From Micromonospora rubida (GTDB lineage: Bacteria > Actinomycetota > Actinomycetes > Mycobacteriales > Micromonosporaceae): a DNA stretch of 64,000 bases. The position numbers and the translations under genes are program-made. Shown piece after piece: positions 42,534 through 51,783 of the stretch (position 1 is the first letter of the stretch; each line of letters starts with the position of its first letter). The DNA lies in the NCBI RefSeq assembly GCF_009908295.1, contig NZ_JAAALO010000002.1, positions 1,029,490 to 1,093,489 of the forward strand, written 5' to 3'. The notes beneath the pieces were generated by a model. It saw only the letters and a list, made by a program, of their open reading frames with translations, made no database searches and was not told the DNA's origin.

Positions 42534-44525
42534 ATGATCACCCGACTTCTCGTGGCCAACCGGGGCGAGATCGCCCGGCGGGTCCTCGCCACCTGCCGGA
42601 TGCTGGGCGTCGAGACGGTCGCCGTGCACTCCGACGCCGACGCGGACGCGCCGTTCGTCGCCGAGGCCGACCAGGCCGTACGCCTGCCGGGGAACACCCC
42701 CGCCGAGACGTACCTGCGGATCGAGGAGATCCTCGACGCGGCCCGGAAGGCCGGCGCGGACGCCGTGCACCCGGGCTACGGCTTCCTCGCCGAGAACGCC
42801 GAGTTCGCGGCGGCGGTGACCGACGCGGGCCTGACCTGGGTCGGCCCGCCGGCCAAGGCGATCGCCGCGATGGGCGACAAGATGGCCGCGAAGGCGCTGC
42901 TCGCCGACGCGGGCGTGCCGATGCTGCCGACCTGGACCGACGCCGACGAGATCACCGACTTCCCGGTGTTGGTGAAGGCGTCCGCCGGGGGCGGCGGCCG
43001 GGGCATGCGGATCGTCCGGGAGGCCGCCGGCCTGGCCGAGGCGGTGGCCTCCGCGCGGCGCGAGGCGGCCGGGGCGTTCGGCGACGGCACGGTCTTCGTC
43101 GAGCGGTACGTCGAGCGGGGCCGGCACGTCGAGGTGCAGGTCTTCGGCGACACCCACGGCACGGTGCTGGCCCTCGGCGAGCGGGACTGCTCGATCCAGC
43201 GCCGGCACCAGAAGATCGTCGAGGAGGCCCCGGCCGTCCTGCCGGACGGGGTGCGGGAGCGGCTGCACGCCGCAGCGGTCGCGGCCGGCCGGGCGGTCGG
43301 CTACGTCGGCGCGGGGACGGTCGAGTTCCTGCTCGCGCCCGACGGGGCGTTCTTCTTCCTGGAGATGAACACCCGCCTCCAGGTGGAGCACCCGGTCACC
43401 GAGGCGGTCACGGGGCTGGACCTGGTCCGGCTGCAACTGCTGGTCGCCGAGGGCGAGCCGCTGCCGCTGACGGCCACCCCGCCGGCCACCGGCCACGCGA
43501 TCGAGGTGCGACTCTGCGCCGAGGACCCGGGCCCGGGCTTCCGGCCCGCCACCGGCACCCTGCACCGCTTCGCGGTCCCCGGCGTGGTGGGCGAGTTCAC
43601 CCCGACCCGCGGGCTGCGCCTCGACTCGGGCGTGGTCGACGGCTCGACGGTCGGCGTGCACTACGACTCGATGCTGGCGAAGCTGGTCGCCTGGGCCCCG
43701 ACCCGCGCGGAGGCGGCCCGCCTACTGGCCGGCGCGCTGGCCCGGGCCGAGCTGCACGGGGTGACCACCAACCGGGACCTGCTGGTACGGGTGCTCCGCA
43801 GCCCCGAGTTCCACGCCGCCGAGGTCGACACGGGCTTCCTGGACCGGCACGACGAGGTATTCGCCCCGCTGTTGCCGCCCGACGGGGTGCCCCTCGCGGC
43901 CCTAGCCGCCGCGCTCGCCTCGGCGGCGGCCCGCCGATCGGCGGCCACCGTGCTCGCCGGCCTCCCCTCGGGCTGGCGCAACGTGCCCGCCTTCCCGCAG
44001 GTCGCCCGCTACGCCGGCCAGCACGGGGAGATCGAGGTCCGGTACCGGCTGGACCGCGCGGGCACGCTCGCCGAGTGGTCGACCCATCCGGCGGCCGGGG
44101 ACGGCTCCGGCGACGACGCGCCGGCCGTCGCCCTCGTCGGGGCCACCCACGACCGGGTGACGCTCGACGTCGACGGGGTCCGACGGGCTTTCCGCGTACA
44201 CCGGGTGGGGTCGGCGGTCTTCGTGGACGGCCCGGACGGGGCGGCGAGCCTGGCCGAGCTGCCGCGCTTCCCGCTGCCCACCGTGGAGCTGGCCGCCGGT
44301 TCGCTGCTCGCGCCGCTGCCCGGCGCGGTGGCCCGGGTGCATGTCGAGGTCGGTCAGCGGGTCGCCGCCGGTGACCTGCTGCTGACCTTGGAGGCGATGA
44401 AGCTGGAACACCCCGTGCTCGCCCCGACCGACGGCGTGGTGGCCGAACTGCCGGTGCCGGCCGGCGGCCAGGTCGACACCGGGGCCGTGCTGGCCGTGGT
44501 CAACCCCGAGGAGGACCCCCGATGA
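42534..44525 (+). CDS. Acyl-CoA carboxylase alpha subunit (biotin carboxylase + BCCP)
   Basis: A 663-residue subunit with a biotin carboxylase domain (LVANRGEIARRVL at the N-terminus, ATP-grasp ASAGGGGRGMRIV, EMNTRLQVEHPVTE) and a C-terminal biotinyl domain whose attachment Lys lies in LEAMKLEHPV, with L instead of the usual M after K. It carboxylates biotin and serves the beta subunit encoded 13 bp upstream. Its stop overlaps the dehydrogenase ATG (ATGA). Domain order and length match methylcrotonyl-/geranyl-CoA carboxylase alpha subunits. Confidence 0.94.
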   Translation: MITRLLVANRGEIARRVLATCRMLGVETVAVHSDADADAPFVAEADQAVRLPGNTPAETYLRIEEILDAARKAGADAVHPGYGFLAENAEFAAAVTDAGLTWVGPPAKAIAAMGDKMAAKALLADAGVPMLPTWTDADEITDFPVLVKASAGGGGRGMRIVREAAGLAEAVASARREAAGAFGDGTVFVERYVERGRHVEVQVFGDTHGTVLALGERDCSIQRRHQKIVEEAPAVLPDGVRERLHAAAVAAGRAVGYVGAGTVEFLLAPDGAFFFLEMNTRLQVEHPVTEAVTGLDLVRLQLLVAEGEPLPLTATPPATGHAIEVRLCAEDPGPGFRPATGTLHRFAVPGVVGEFTPTRGLRLDSGVVDGSTVGVHYDSMLAKLVAWAPTRAEAARLLAGALARAELHGVTTNRDLLVRVLRSPEFHAAEVDTGFLDRHDEVFAPLLPPDGVPLAALAAALASAAARRSAATVLAGLPSGWRNVPAFPQVARYAGQHGEIEVRYRLDRAGTLAEWSTHPAAGDGSGDDAPAVALVGATHDRVTLDVDGVRRAFRVHRVGSAVFVDGPDGAASLAELPRFPLPTVELAAGSLLAPLPGAVARVHVEVGQRVAAGDLLLTLEAMKLEHPVLAPTDGVVAELPVPAGGQVDTGAVLAVVNPEEDPR

Positions 44526-45685
44526 ACTTCGACCTCACCCCCGAGCAGGACCAGCTCCGCGACGCCGTCCGGGCGCTGGGCCGCAAGTACGGCCACGGCT
44601 ACTTCGTCGAGAAGGCGAAGGCCGGCGAGCACACCACCGAGCTGTGGGACGAAGCCGGCCGGCTCGGCTACCTCGGCGTCAACATCCCCACCGAGTACGG
44701 CGGCGGAGGCGGCGGCATCACCGAGCTGGCCATCGTCTGTGAGGAACTGGCCGCCGCCGGCTGCCCGCTGCTGCTGCTCGTGGTCTCCCCCGCCATCGTC
44801 GCCACGGTGATCGCCAAGCACGGCACCGAGGACCAGCGCAAGCGCTTCCTGCCCGGCATGGCCGACGGCACCCTCAAGGTGGTCTTCGCGATCACCGAGC
44901 CGGAGGCCGGCTCGAACTTCCACCGCCTCGGCACGGTGGCCCGCCGCGACGGCGACGACTGGCTGCTCTCGGGCCGCAAGTGCTACATCTCGGGCGTCGA
45001 CGAGGCGCAGTACGTGCTGGTGGTGGCCCGCACCGAGGACGCCGCCACCGGAAAGCTCAAGCCCGCGCTCTTCGTGGTGCCGACCGACGCGCCCGGGCTG
45101 ACCCGCTCCAAGCTGGACATGGAGATCATCTCCCCGGAGAACCAGTTCCTGCTCTACCTCGACGACGTGCGGCTGCCCGCCGACGCCCTGGTCGGCGGGT
45201 CGCTGGACGCCGGCCTGCCCGCACTGTTCGCCGGCCTGAACCCGGAGCGGATCACGGTCGCCGCGATGGGCGCCGGCACCGGCCGGTACGCCATCGAGCG
45301 GGCCAGCGAGTACACGGCCACCCGCAAGGTCTGGGGCGGCCGGAGCATCGGCTCCCACCAGGGGGTGTCCCACCCGCTCGCGCACGCGGCGGTGCAGGTG
45401 GAACTGGCCCGACTGATGATCCACAAGGCCGCGACGCTGTACGACGCGGGGCGTGACCTCGAGGCCGGGGTCGCCGGGAACATGGCCAAGTATGCGGCTG
45501 GGGAGGCTGCGGCGCTGGCGGTGGATACGGCGGTGCAGGCGTTGGGCGGGGCGGGGATGACGACGGAGTACGGGGTGGCGACGTTGTTGGGGGCGGTTCG
45601 GGCGGGGCGGATCGCCCCGGTGAGTAGGGAGATGATCCTGAACTTCGTGGCTCAGCACGTGCTGGGGCAGGACAAGTCGTACTGA
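44522..45685 (+). CDS. Acyl-CoA dehydrogenase
   Basis: A 387-residue FAD enzyme oxidising acyl-CoA to the 2-enoyl form, probably the step before carboxylation. FAD-binding segments VVFAITEPEAGSNF and LSGRKCYISG and the C-terminal QALGGAGMTTEYGVA are present. The usual YEGTSEIQ-like end is replaced by IAPVSREMILNFV, so the catalytic base is unclear. From about 45,490 codon use shifts to GCG, GGG, ACG and TTG, unlike the rest. The 190 bp that follow are poorer in GC and mark the edge of the accessory region. Confidence 0.92.
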   Translation: MNFDLTPEQDQLRDAVRALGRKYGHGYFVEKAKAGEHTTELWDEAGRLGYLGVNIPTEYGGGGGGITELAIVCEELAAAGCPLLLLVVSPAIVATVIAKHGTEDQRKRFLPGMADGTLKVVFAITEPEAGSNFHRLGTVARRDGDDWLLSGRKCYISGVDEAQYVLVVARTEDAATGKLKPALFVVPTDAPGLTRSKLDMEIISPENQFLLYLDDVRLPADALVGGSLDAGLPALFAGLNPERITVAAMGAGTGRYAIERASEYTATRKVWGGRSIGSHQGVSHPLAHAAVQVELARLMIHKAATLYDAGRDLEAGVAGNMAKYAAGEAAALAVDTAVQALGGAGMTTEYGVATLLGAVRAGRIAPVSREMILNFVAQHVLGQDKSY

Positions 45686-45875
45686 GCTGAGAGATAGCGC
45701 TGCCACTGACTAAGTCGATAACCTTGAATGACGCGACAGGCTTTACCACACAAAAACCAACCATGCTACCTCGGCACACGCCGGGTAGGCCCACGGTTAG
45801 CAGCAAGCTTCGACCCTCGCCCGACCAGCAACCCGAGCGTAGCGTCTCTCTAACAAATAGCGGTTATACTCTTCG

Positions 45876-48800
45876 TTACTGAGGCACACGAGGCCTTAGT
45901 CCAGCCAAATAGGCGTACTCGATGCCAATTTCCGATGCTGTTAGCCGATCCACTCGGATGACTTCCATTATACATGACTGCCACATCCCGACTTGCAGCG
46001 CACTCGCAAGCAAGCCCTTCACCGATTCAGCCGGGACCACCACCGCCATTTTGGCCAAAGTAAGCGCCCTCAACTCACGGTCCAGAATGTCGCCAGCGAC
46101 CTCTCTAGCCCAAGCGGCGTCCTTAGATGCCGCAGAAATTGCGACGTTCGATAAAGCTCGATCCTGCAAGTGCCCATCAAGCGACCGCGCATACTTGTCC
46201 GCACGCGCACGGTCGCTTGCAGCGAGCGCCGCGAGGACTTCAACTAAGCACTCTTCCCGAACGTCAGGGTACCGAATCGAATGGGTGACGGCGACAGCTC
46301 GATTGGCGAGGCCAGCTGCGCGGTCCGGATGTGAAGCACCCGCTACTTCAGCAACCTTCGATAGTGCGAGTGCTCGCCAATACGGATCGTCCTCACTCGA
46401 GGCAACGGCGACCGCCCGGTCTAGGTCTCTTACTGCAAAGGCGCCAGCGATGTCCATCAGAGCCCAGGCCCGTCGATCCGGGTCAGGAACTGAACGGGCA
46501 ATCTTCTCAGCTCTGGCAGCCAGACTTACAGCACGACGTGAGTCCACAGCAGCTACTCGCGCCAAGGCGCGCGCACGCCAAAAGTTGTCGGCTAACGTAA
46601 AGGCGAAGGCGACCGCGCGTTCAGGGTCACTCGCGGCCATTTCCCCAGCCACGTCCATAACAGCCATCGCCCGATCGTCGGAATCAGCAACGAAACTGGC
46701 TAGCTTGTCAGCCTGCATCACCAATCGCTCAGCTCGGTTCGGATCTGCAGCCGCTATTACAGCAGCCACTCGAGTCAGAGCCAGCGCTCGATTATCAAAA
46801 GAGGCGACTGAACCTGCAACAGTTTCCGCCCAGTCAGGGTCGGCAACCGCGATCGCACTTGCAATTTTTGCTAGCTCTTGTTCCCGCTGATAAGAAGCGA
46901 CAGAACGAGCCACCTTCTCAGCCTTCGCCACAAAACCCAGTGCGAGACTTACATCCGCATCTGCAGTCCCGGCTGCTAAGCGCGCAAACGCCTTAGCTTG
47001 ATGATAAGGATCTTGAATCTTGTCAGCGAGAGCTTCGGCCCGTTGCGGATCGGTGCTAACCACCACCGCAGCGAGGTCGCTCAAAACGTTTGACTGATCC
47101 CAGACACGCTCCGCTGCCCTCTCCGCGCGTTCAAGCAGGCTGCAAGATCGACCTGGGTCCAGGTTTGCCAATACTTCAGCCAAACGAAGGGACACTGCTG
47201 CTCGCTCATCAGCGTCAAAAATCCACATCGCTACACAATCCGCCAATGCAGCTATCGACACTCCTCGCCCGGCACCGGATGATGCAACTTTGGCCGCCAC
47301 GGCCCCTAAGGCGGTCGCCAGTCGACTCGGATCAGTGATCTCGCAAGCAAGGTCTTCCGCCCTGTCTGGCGCCACTCCGGCAATCTCCGTTGCCATTTCA
47401 GCTAAGGTGAATTCCAAGCCGAAACGGCTATTTATACCACGGGCAATGCTTTCGGCTCGGCTGATCAAACTAGCAGCTTTTTTCGAATCGCTTTTGGCAA
47501 CAACCGCAGCAACCCCTGCAAGACCTATCGCCTGCCACTCCATCCCGACCGCTGCAGAGGCAATCGCTTCAGCCCGGTCTGGATCACGAACAGCCAAAGC
47601 CTTCGCGATTTGGCTGAAAACCGGATCATGGACGACTGGACGAGCAGCTTCTCTTACGATGTTTTCCGCCGCGCCGGGGTGACTGTTGGCAAGCGTTGCT
47701 GCGATTTGTGTAAGCGTTGTCGACTGCAGGTCCGGATTATCGATAGAACGAGCAATCTCGCCAGCCTGCTTAACAAGATCAGCCGCCTGCTCAGGCCGAT
47801 CTTCTACTGCAGCCAACTGCGCAATCGCCAAAGCACGCCAAGATGGATCCGTAACCGTGCTAGCGATGCTATAGGCTCGACCCGGATCTCTTACCGCGAC
47901 TGCGGCAGCTACGGCGGTCAAGGCTGCATCCTGCTCATCCAGATGGGTGATGGATCTAGCCAGAGACTCAGCACGCGCAGTATTACCTAGGCTCACCCAA
48001 ACTTCGGCGAGATCCATCGGAATGCTCTCATTCCGTCGAGCGAGATAGTCTCGATGGACCGCGAGGCGCCCTATTGCCGCGAGGTCGACATCTGCTTGCG
48101 CGGCAACCATTGTTTGCGTAGCACTAATCTCCGCCAGAGCTACCGTATCCCCGCCTGAGAGGTCAAGCATTCGGGTATGTCTTTCGGAATCAGTGGCGAG
48201 AGCCAACATTCTTGGCACGTTGCCACGTGCCTGAAGGAGCCGGTGGTACCCGCGAAGTAGATACTCTGGAGTTCCCAGGGGCCATCCTGCGGTTTGGTAA
48301 CTTATAGCCCAACCATGCAGTCGTTGGCGGTAGTCCTCCATGCGGGCTGGCCCAATAAGCCTTTCCGCTGAAATTTGCAGCTCTTCATGACCGAGTAGGT
48401 AAACTTCAGGCGCCGTATCGGGCAGCCAGTGCGCCGACCGCCGAGTGAAGCTTCGTCCCGCAACCGCATACAGATGCTCTTCGATTTGCCATGGCGGCCA
48501 CTCCGTTAGTTCTGCTAAATCATTACCGGACAGCCCTCCACCTGCGGCTGTTAGAAGTCCCAGCAAGTCCTGTTCGGCTGGCGTCCCCTTAAGCAGTCGT
48601 TTAAGATCGCGTTCAGCGTCTCCCCTGACTACTCTGGCTCGCGGGGACGGCGTCAGGACTCGAACGATTCGGGGGTCACGGAGGGGGTGGTCGGGCAGCA
48701 AATCTGCGGGGAGTGGTGGATCTGGGCGTCCCGCAACGATGACACGCATTCCATCCGGGGGACAAAGGGGCAGTAGTCCAGCGATGCTGTGAGTACTGGC

Positions 48801-49373
48801 TCCAGTGTCCTCATCGAGACCATCAACCACCAGCACCAACCGCTGATCCTGATGTCTGCAAGCGGCAGCGGCGTCGGCAAGCATGCCGAGCATGTGTGCT
48901 GCGCGAGTAGTCTCGGGCAATCCGATTGGGAGTGGCTTGCCTAGGAGGTCGGCGAGTTGCTCGATGATTACGTCTAGGAATGAGTGGCGGTCACTCTGTC
49001 CGGCCAGCCGAGCCGTGATAAAGAAGGAGAGGATCCGAACCTTAGGAGGAGGGTTCAGGACCAGCCACGACATCAGCGCAGACTTACCGGCCCAGGCGGG
49101 CGCGCGCCACCAAGTATATGTTTGACTGCCGTCTGCGGCCGTACAAAAATGGTTGAGCTCGTCTATTTCGTCTTCGCGCCCTTCCAGATTCGGGGGTGCA
49201 ATGACCTGGCGTACCTGTTCCAGGTAGGTCGAGCGCTGCACCGGCCGCGCATCAAGCATCGCATTCAAATTGATGTTAAAATGAACATTTCCGCTAACGG
49301 CCAGCCCACCCCGGTCCGCCGTCGCGGCACCGGTGCCACGAGCCACGATGCCTTCAGACTTTCCCCATGCCAA
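45876..49373 (-). CDS. STAND/NACHT-type NTPase with alpha-solenoid repeats
   Basis: A 1165-residue signalling NTPase. The N-terminus has a glycine/beta motif GGLAVSGNV (22-30), then YLEQVRQVIAPPNLEGREDE, Walker A APAWAGKS (91-98, Ala for the first Gly), Walker B LVLVVDGLDED (179-189) and VIVAGRPDP (211-219). From about residue 450 to the end the chain repeats a unit of 35-40 residues around DPxRAExxA and xRALALxxVA, an alpha-solenoid likely to sense a ligand. Start TTG 49373, or GTG 49346 with GAAGG before it. At least three TTA codons (46152, 46245, 46593) and lower GC suggest transfer. It lies 34 bp after a membrane-protein gene, in an operon. Relatives occur widely in actinomycetes; an immune role is inferred from STAND proteins generally. 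Confidence 0.85.
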   Translation of the reverse strand: MAWGKSEGIVARGTGAATADRGGLAVSGNVHFNINLNAMLDARPVQRSTYLEQVRQVIAPPNLEGREDEIDELNHFCTAADGSQTYTWWRAPAWAGKSALMSWLVLNPPPKVRILSFFITARLAGQSDRHSFLDVIIEQLADLLGKPLPIGLPETTRAAHMLGMLADAAAACRHQDQRLVLVVDGLDEDTGASTHSIAGLLPLCPPDGMRVIVAGRPDPPLPADLLPDHPLRDPRIVRVLTPSPRARVVRGDAERDLKRLLKGTPAEQDLLGLLTAAGGGLSGNDLAELTEWPPWQIEEHLYAVAGRSFTRRSAHWLPDTAPEVYLLGHEELQISAERLIGPARMEDYRQRLHGWAISYQTAGWPLGTPEYLLRGYHRLLQARGNVPRMLALATDSERHTRMLDLSGGDTVALAEISATQTMVAAQADVDLAAIGRLAVHRDYLARRNESIPMDLAEVWVSLGNTARAESLARSITHLDEQDAALTAVAAAVAVRDPGRAYSIASTVTDPSWRALAIAQLAAVEDRPEQAADLVKQAGEIARSIDNPDLQSTTLTQIAATLANSHPGAAENIVREAARPVVHDPVFSQIAKALAVRDPDRAEAIASAAVGMEWQAIGLAGVAAVVAKSDSKKAASLISRAESIARGINSRFGLEFTLAEMATEIAGVAPDRAEDLACEITDPSRLATALGAVAAKVASSGAGRGVSIAALADCVAMWIFDADERAAVSLRLAEVLANLDPGRSCSLLERAERAAERVWDQSNVLSDLAAVVVSTDPQRAEALADKIQDPYHQAKAFARLAAGTADADVSLALGFVAKAEKVARSVASYQREQELAKIASAIAVADPDWAETVAGSVASFDNRALALTRVAAVIAAADPNRAERLVMQADKLASFVADSDDRAMAVMDVAGEMAASDPERAVAFAFTLADNFWRARALARVAAVDSRRAVSLAARAEKIARSVPDPDRRAWALMDIAGAFAVRDLDRAVAVASSEDDPYWRALALSKVAEVAGASHPDRAAGLANRAVAVTHSIRYPDVREECLVEVLAALAASDRARADKYARSLDGHLQDRALSNVAISAASKDAAWAREVAGDILDRELRALTLAKMAVVVPAESVKGLLASALQVGMWQSCIMEVIRVDRLTASEIGIEYAYLAGLRPRVPQ

Positions 49374-49407
49374 GGCGGCGGCCCCTTCGCTGTCGTGGAC
49401 CGAAGAG

Positions 49408-49836
49408 TCAGGATGACACTTCTACGCCGCTGACGGCGACGCCACCGTTGCTCGCGTGGGCTCGACCGGTTTGACTCGCGATCACTTCCGCGCTCACAAG
49501 ACCCGACGAAACCACCCCACTGATAGCTCGGCTACCCAACCCCTCGGCAACGGCGTCACCCGTGAAACGGGCCGACGCCCCACGAACCCTTTCGCCAGCG
49601 TTAACGCGAGTGGCTTGGCGCCAGGACCACCAGCCCAACGTGATGCCGGCCCCACTCAAGGCAACCGAGACGAACATCCCCATAATGGAGACCCACTTCT
49701 CCGCGCGGTCGAGTCCCTGCCCGGTCAGGAACATCATAGATCCCACCAGCCCGGCAACCACCATCAGCGACGAGAAGATGACCTTGAGAAGACGGCCCAT
49801 CAGCACAGCATGACAGAGCTCAGCGCGGTTCATCAC
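49408..49836 (-). CDS. Two-helix membrane protein partnered with the STAND NTPase
   Basis: A 142-residue protein (GTG 49836 or ATG 49833) with helices at about 19-38 (VIFSSLMVVAGLVGSMMFLT) and 48-70 (WVSIMGMFVSVALSGAGITL), then a polar tail. The tail ends in a beta-like pattern: RAISGVVSSG (103-112) and GGVAVSGVEV (131-140). The latter matches GGLAVSGNV in the NTPase's N-terminus. It is the first gene of the pair, 34 bp upstream. I suggest it is a membrane-acting partner or effector docked through this motif; nothing shows it directly. The 290 bp above it hold no convincing gene. Confidence 0.7.
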   Translation of the reverse strand: MMNRAELCHAVLMGRLLKVIFSSLMVVAGLVGSMMFLTGQGLDRAEKWVSIMGMFVSVALSGAGITLGWWSWRQATRVNAGERVRGASARFTGDAVAEGLGSRAISGVVSSGLVSAEVIASQTGRAHASNGGVAVSGVEVSS

Positions 49837-50126
49837 CCTGACCGTCCTTGCTGCCCAGTGGACCGACCGACCCAGAGATCATCGCGGCACCCTCCGAGAT
49901 CCGCTGGCTCCTCAACGCCTCCGTCCTCACTACACCCCAACTGGCAGCACCTACCCTGTCGAACCTGGCAACGAACGTCCCGAACTTAAGTTCGCTGGTC
50001 CCGCTACCAGCCCAGACTCAGTCACCACATCACTCAGTAGGCAAGTTACATCGAAGGTGTTGAGCAGGTACAGCCGTAGTCACCACGTGGTAAACAGCGG
50101 GCCCCGCCGGGTGCGGCCGGGCTGAA

Positions 50127-50336
50127 TCAGCCGCCGATCCGTCCATCCTTAATACCGCCAACGAAGCCGGCCCACTGGTCGGCCGCGAAGTGCAGCACTT
50201 GGCCCTGCTGGTCCTTGCTGTCGCGGACCATGATCTCGGGCAGGTTGTCAGCCACCTCGACGCAGCTACCGGACGATCCAGAGCGCGTGCTCTTCTTCCA
50301 CACTGCGCGAGATACGTCCACGCCACACCTCTTCAC
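50127..50336 (-). CDS. DUF397 domain protein
   Basis: A 69-residue DUF397 protein with WKKSTRSGSSGSCVEVADN and VRDSKDQQGQVLHF, the two family blocks. Its GTG shares one base with the stop of the XRE gene (TAGTG), the classic arrangement of XRE regulator plus DUF397 partner in actinomycetes (Scr1/Scr2-like, bldB/whiJ contexts). The pair may act as a regulator and its small partner, sometimes likened to toxin-antitoxin modules. A decayed second copy lies at 54119-54325. Confidence 0.9.
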   Translation of the reverse strand: MKRCGVDVSRAVWKKSTRSGSSGSCVEVADNLPEIMVRDSKDQQGQVLHFAADQWAGFVGGIKDGRIGG

Positions 50337-51211
50337 TAGGCAGCCAACTCCTGAGCGATCGCACGAAGCGTATCCCGAGTGTCTGCGGGCGACAGAGCGA
50401 GAGCACAGAGCTGCTCGAACGCGGTGGCGTACGCCGCAACCTCCGCCGGCCGCTCCAGGTAGAGCGCTCCCGTCAGCGTGTCGATGTAGACCAAGCGGTC
50501 CTCGGCTGCGTCCGGGTACGGCTCGGGCATATGCGGAAAGTCGAGGATGGTGAAGCTGCCGTCGAACCCGGTGCCTGCTCCGAACGGCAGGAGTTGAAGC
50601 CGAAAACGGGTACGGGTGGACTGCTCGATGAGCTGCATGATCTGCGCTTGCAGCACCTCCGGTCCCCCGACCGCGCGGCGCACGGCACCCTCGTCAAGGA
50701 CCACCCCTAGCACCGGACGATCCTCGCCGTCGAGGATGGCTTGCCGTTCCATCCGCAGCGCGACCTGCCGCTCCACCTCTTCCTCGCGCATCGGTACGGG
50801 AGCGCCTCGGAAGACGGCGCGGGCGTAGTCCTCCGTCTGGAGCAGTCCGTGCACCATCTGGCACTCGTAGATGCGCAGCGCGGACACCTCCGATTCCATC
50901 CCGACGTAGGTCGCGAACCAGTCGGGCAGCACGTCGCTGTACCGCTGCCACCAGCCGCGTTGCCGCGCCTGCCGGGCTACCGCGATGACAGCTTCGGCCT
51001 GGTCGCCGTCCACGCCGTACAGGTTCAGCAGCGCCCGTACGTCATTGGGGTGTGGCCGAACCTCGGCTGTCTCGATCCGACTCAGCCAGCTCGCGTCGTG
51101 GTCGACCCGCCGGGCCGCTTCCGACGACGTGATTCCGGCTCGGTCTCGGAGCTGTCGCAGGGTCATCGCCAGCCGTCGGCGTCTGACAGTGGGGCTCTGA
51201 CGTGGGGGCAT
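50336..51211 (-). CDS. XRE-family regulator with DUF5753 (Scr1-like)
   Basis: A 291-residue regulator: an N-terminal helix-turn-helix (LRQLRDRAGITSSEAARRV, DHDASWLSRIE) and a C-terminal DUF5753 domain (YVGMESEVSALRIYECQMV, HGLLQTEDYARAV, and the late region LTGALYLE). ATG at 51211 or 51220 (in frame) are both possible. It is coupled to the DUF397 gene downstream and divergent from three small genes; a palindrome (51276-51288) between them may be its operator. Confidence 0.9.
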   Translation of the reverse strand: MPPRQSPTVRRRRLAMTLRQLRDRAGITSSEAARRVDHDASWLSRIETAEVRPHPNDVRALLNLYGVDGDQAEAVIAVARQARQRGWWQRYSDVLPDWFATYVGMESEVSALRIYECQMVHGLLQTEDYARAVFRGAPVPMREEEVERQVALRMERQAILDGEDRPVLGVVLDEGAVRRAVGGPEVLQAQIMQLIEQSTRTRFRLQLLPFGAGTGFDGSFTILDFPHMPEPYPDAAEDRLVYIDTLTGALYLERPAEVAAYATAFEQLCALALSPADTRDTLRAIAQELAA

Positions 51212-51275
51212 GGCCGCCATCTTGCCACTAGCCGACGAGAATTCCGTTCGCAACACGCCAACCGGAATCGGTAGC

Positions 51276-51288
51276 CCGCATATTGCGG
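51276..51288. promoter_or_regulatory. Palindrome between XRE gene and divergent small operon
   Basis: CCGCA-TAT-TGCGG is a 13-bp dyad, about 65 bp from the XRE start and 95 bp from the first small gene. A second dyad lies beside it: ATTCCG (51241-51246) with CGGAAT (51263-51268), 16 bp apart. Either could bind the XRE protein and control both directions. Confidence 0.4.
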
Positions 51289-51382
51289 ATTACTGTAGTG
51301 CGTGGGACGGTGTTGCTGGACGTGGTGGTCGGATGACCGTGCGTGGCCCGGCCACCACGTCCCCTCACCCGGGGAGGCATGG

Positions 51383-51568
51383 ATGGGCAGACGTGTCACC
51401 TACGTCGAGTACCTGGCCGCCGTCGCGATGACCCTCGCTCGCCGGCACAAGCCGGTGTGGTCGTGGATCAGGTGGCGGTACGTCTGTAAGTGCGGCAACG
51501 AGCTGCCCTGCCGGCATAGACACAAGATCCCGATCAACCGGGGCCACTGGCCGGGTGAGGACCAGTGA
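51383..51568 (+). CDS. Small Cys/His-rich protein, first of a three-gene set
   Basis: A 61-residue basic protein. The ATG at 51383 is preceded by GGGGAGG at 5 nt, a strong ribosome site. Residues VCKCGNELPCRHRH offer three Cys and two His that could hold zinc. Its stop overlaps the GTG of the next gene (GTGA). Similar small proteins accompany XRE/DUF397 loci in actinomycetes; function unknown. Confidence 0.65.
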   Translation: MGRRVTYVEYLAAVAMTLARRHKPVWSWIRWRYVCKCGNELPCRHRHKIPINRGHWPGEDQ

Positions 51569-51783
51569 CCGAACACGGCCCCGTCCTGCCCATCTGGCTC
51601 TGCGCCGGCTGCGCCGCCCCCTGGCCCTGCGCCACCCGCCGACACGAACTGCTCCAGGAGTACGCGGCCTCACCGGTCGCCCTGGCGCTCTACATGGGGT
51701 CGTACCTCGTAGCCGCCAGTCAGGACATGAGCTGGGCCCCGGCGGGGACGCTCCACCGCCGGTTCCTCGGGTGGCTGACGTGA
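51565..51783 (+). CDS. Small Cys-rich protein, second of the set
   Basis: A 72-residue protein starting with GTG overlapping the previous stop and ending with TGA overlapping the next GTG. WLCAGCAAPWPCATRR has C-x2-C-x5-C, resembling the CxC...PC pattern in the preceding protein, so both may bind metal. The rest is helical with a hydrophobic stretch (PVALALYMGSYLVAA). Function unknown. Confidence 0.65.
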   Translation: MTEHGPVLPIWLCAGCAAPWPCATRRHELLQEYAASPVALALYMGSYLVAASQDMSWAPAGTLHRRFLGWLT

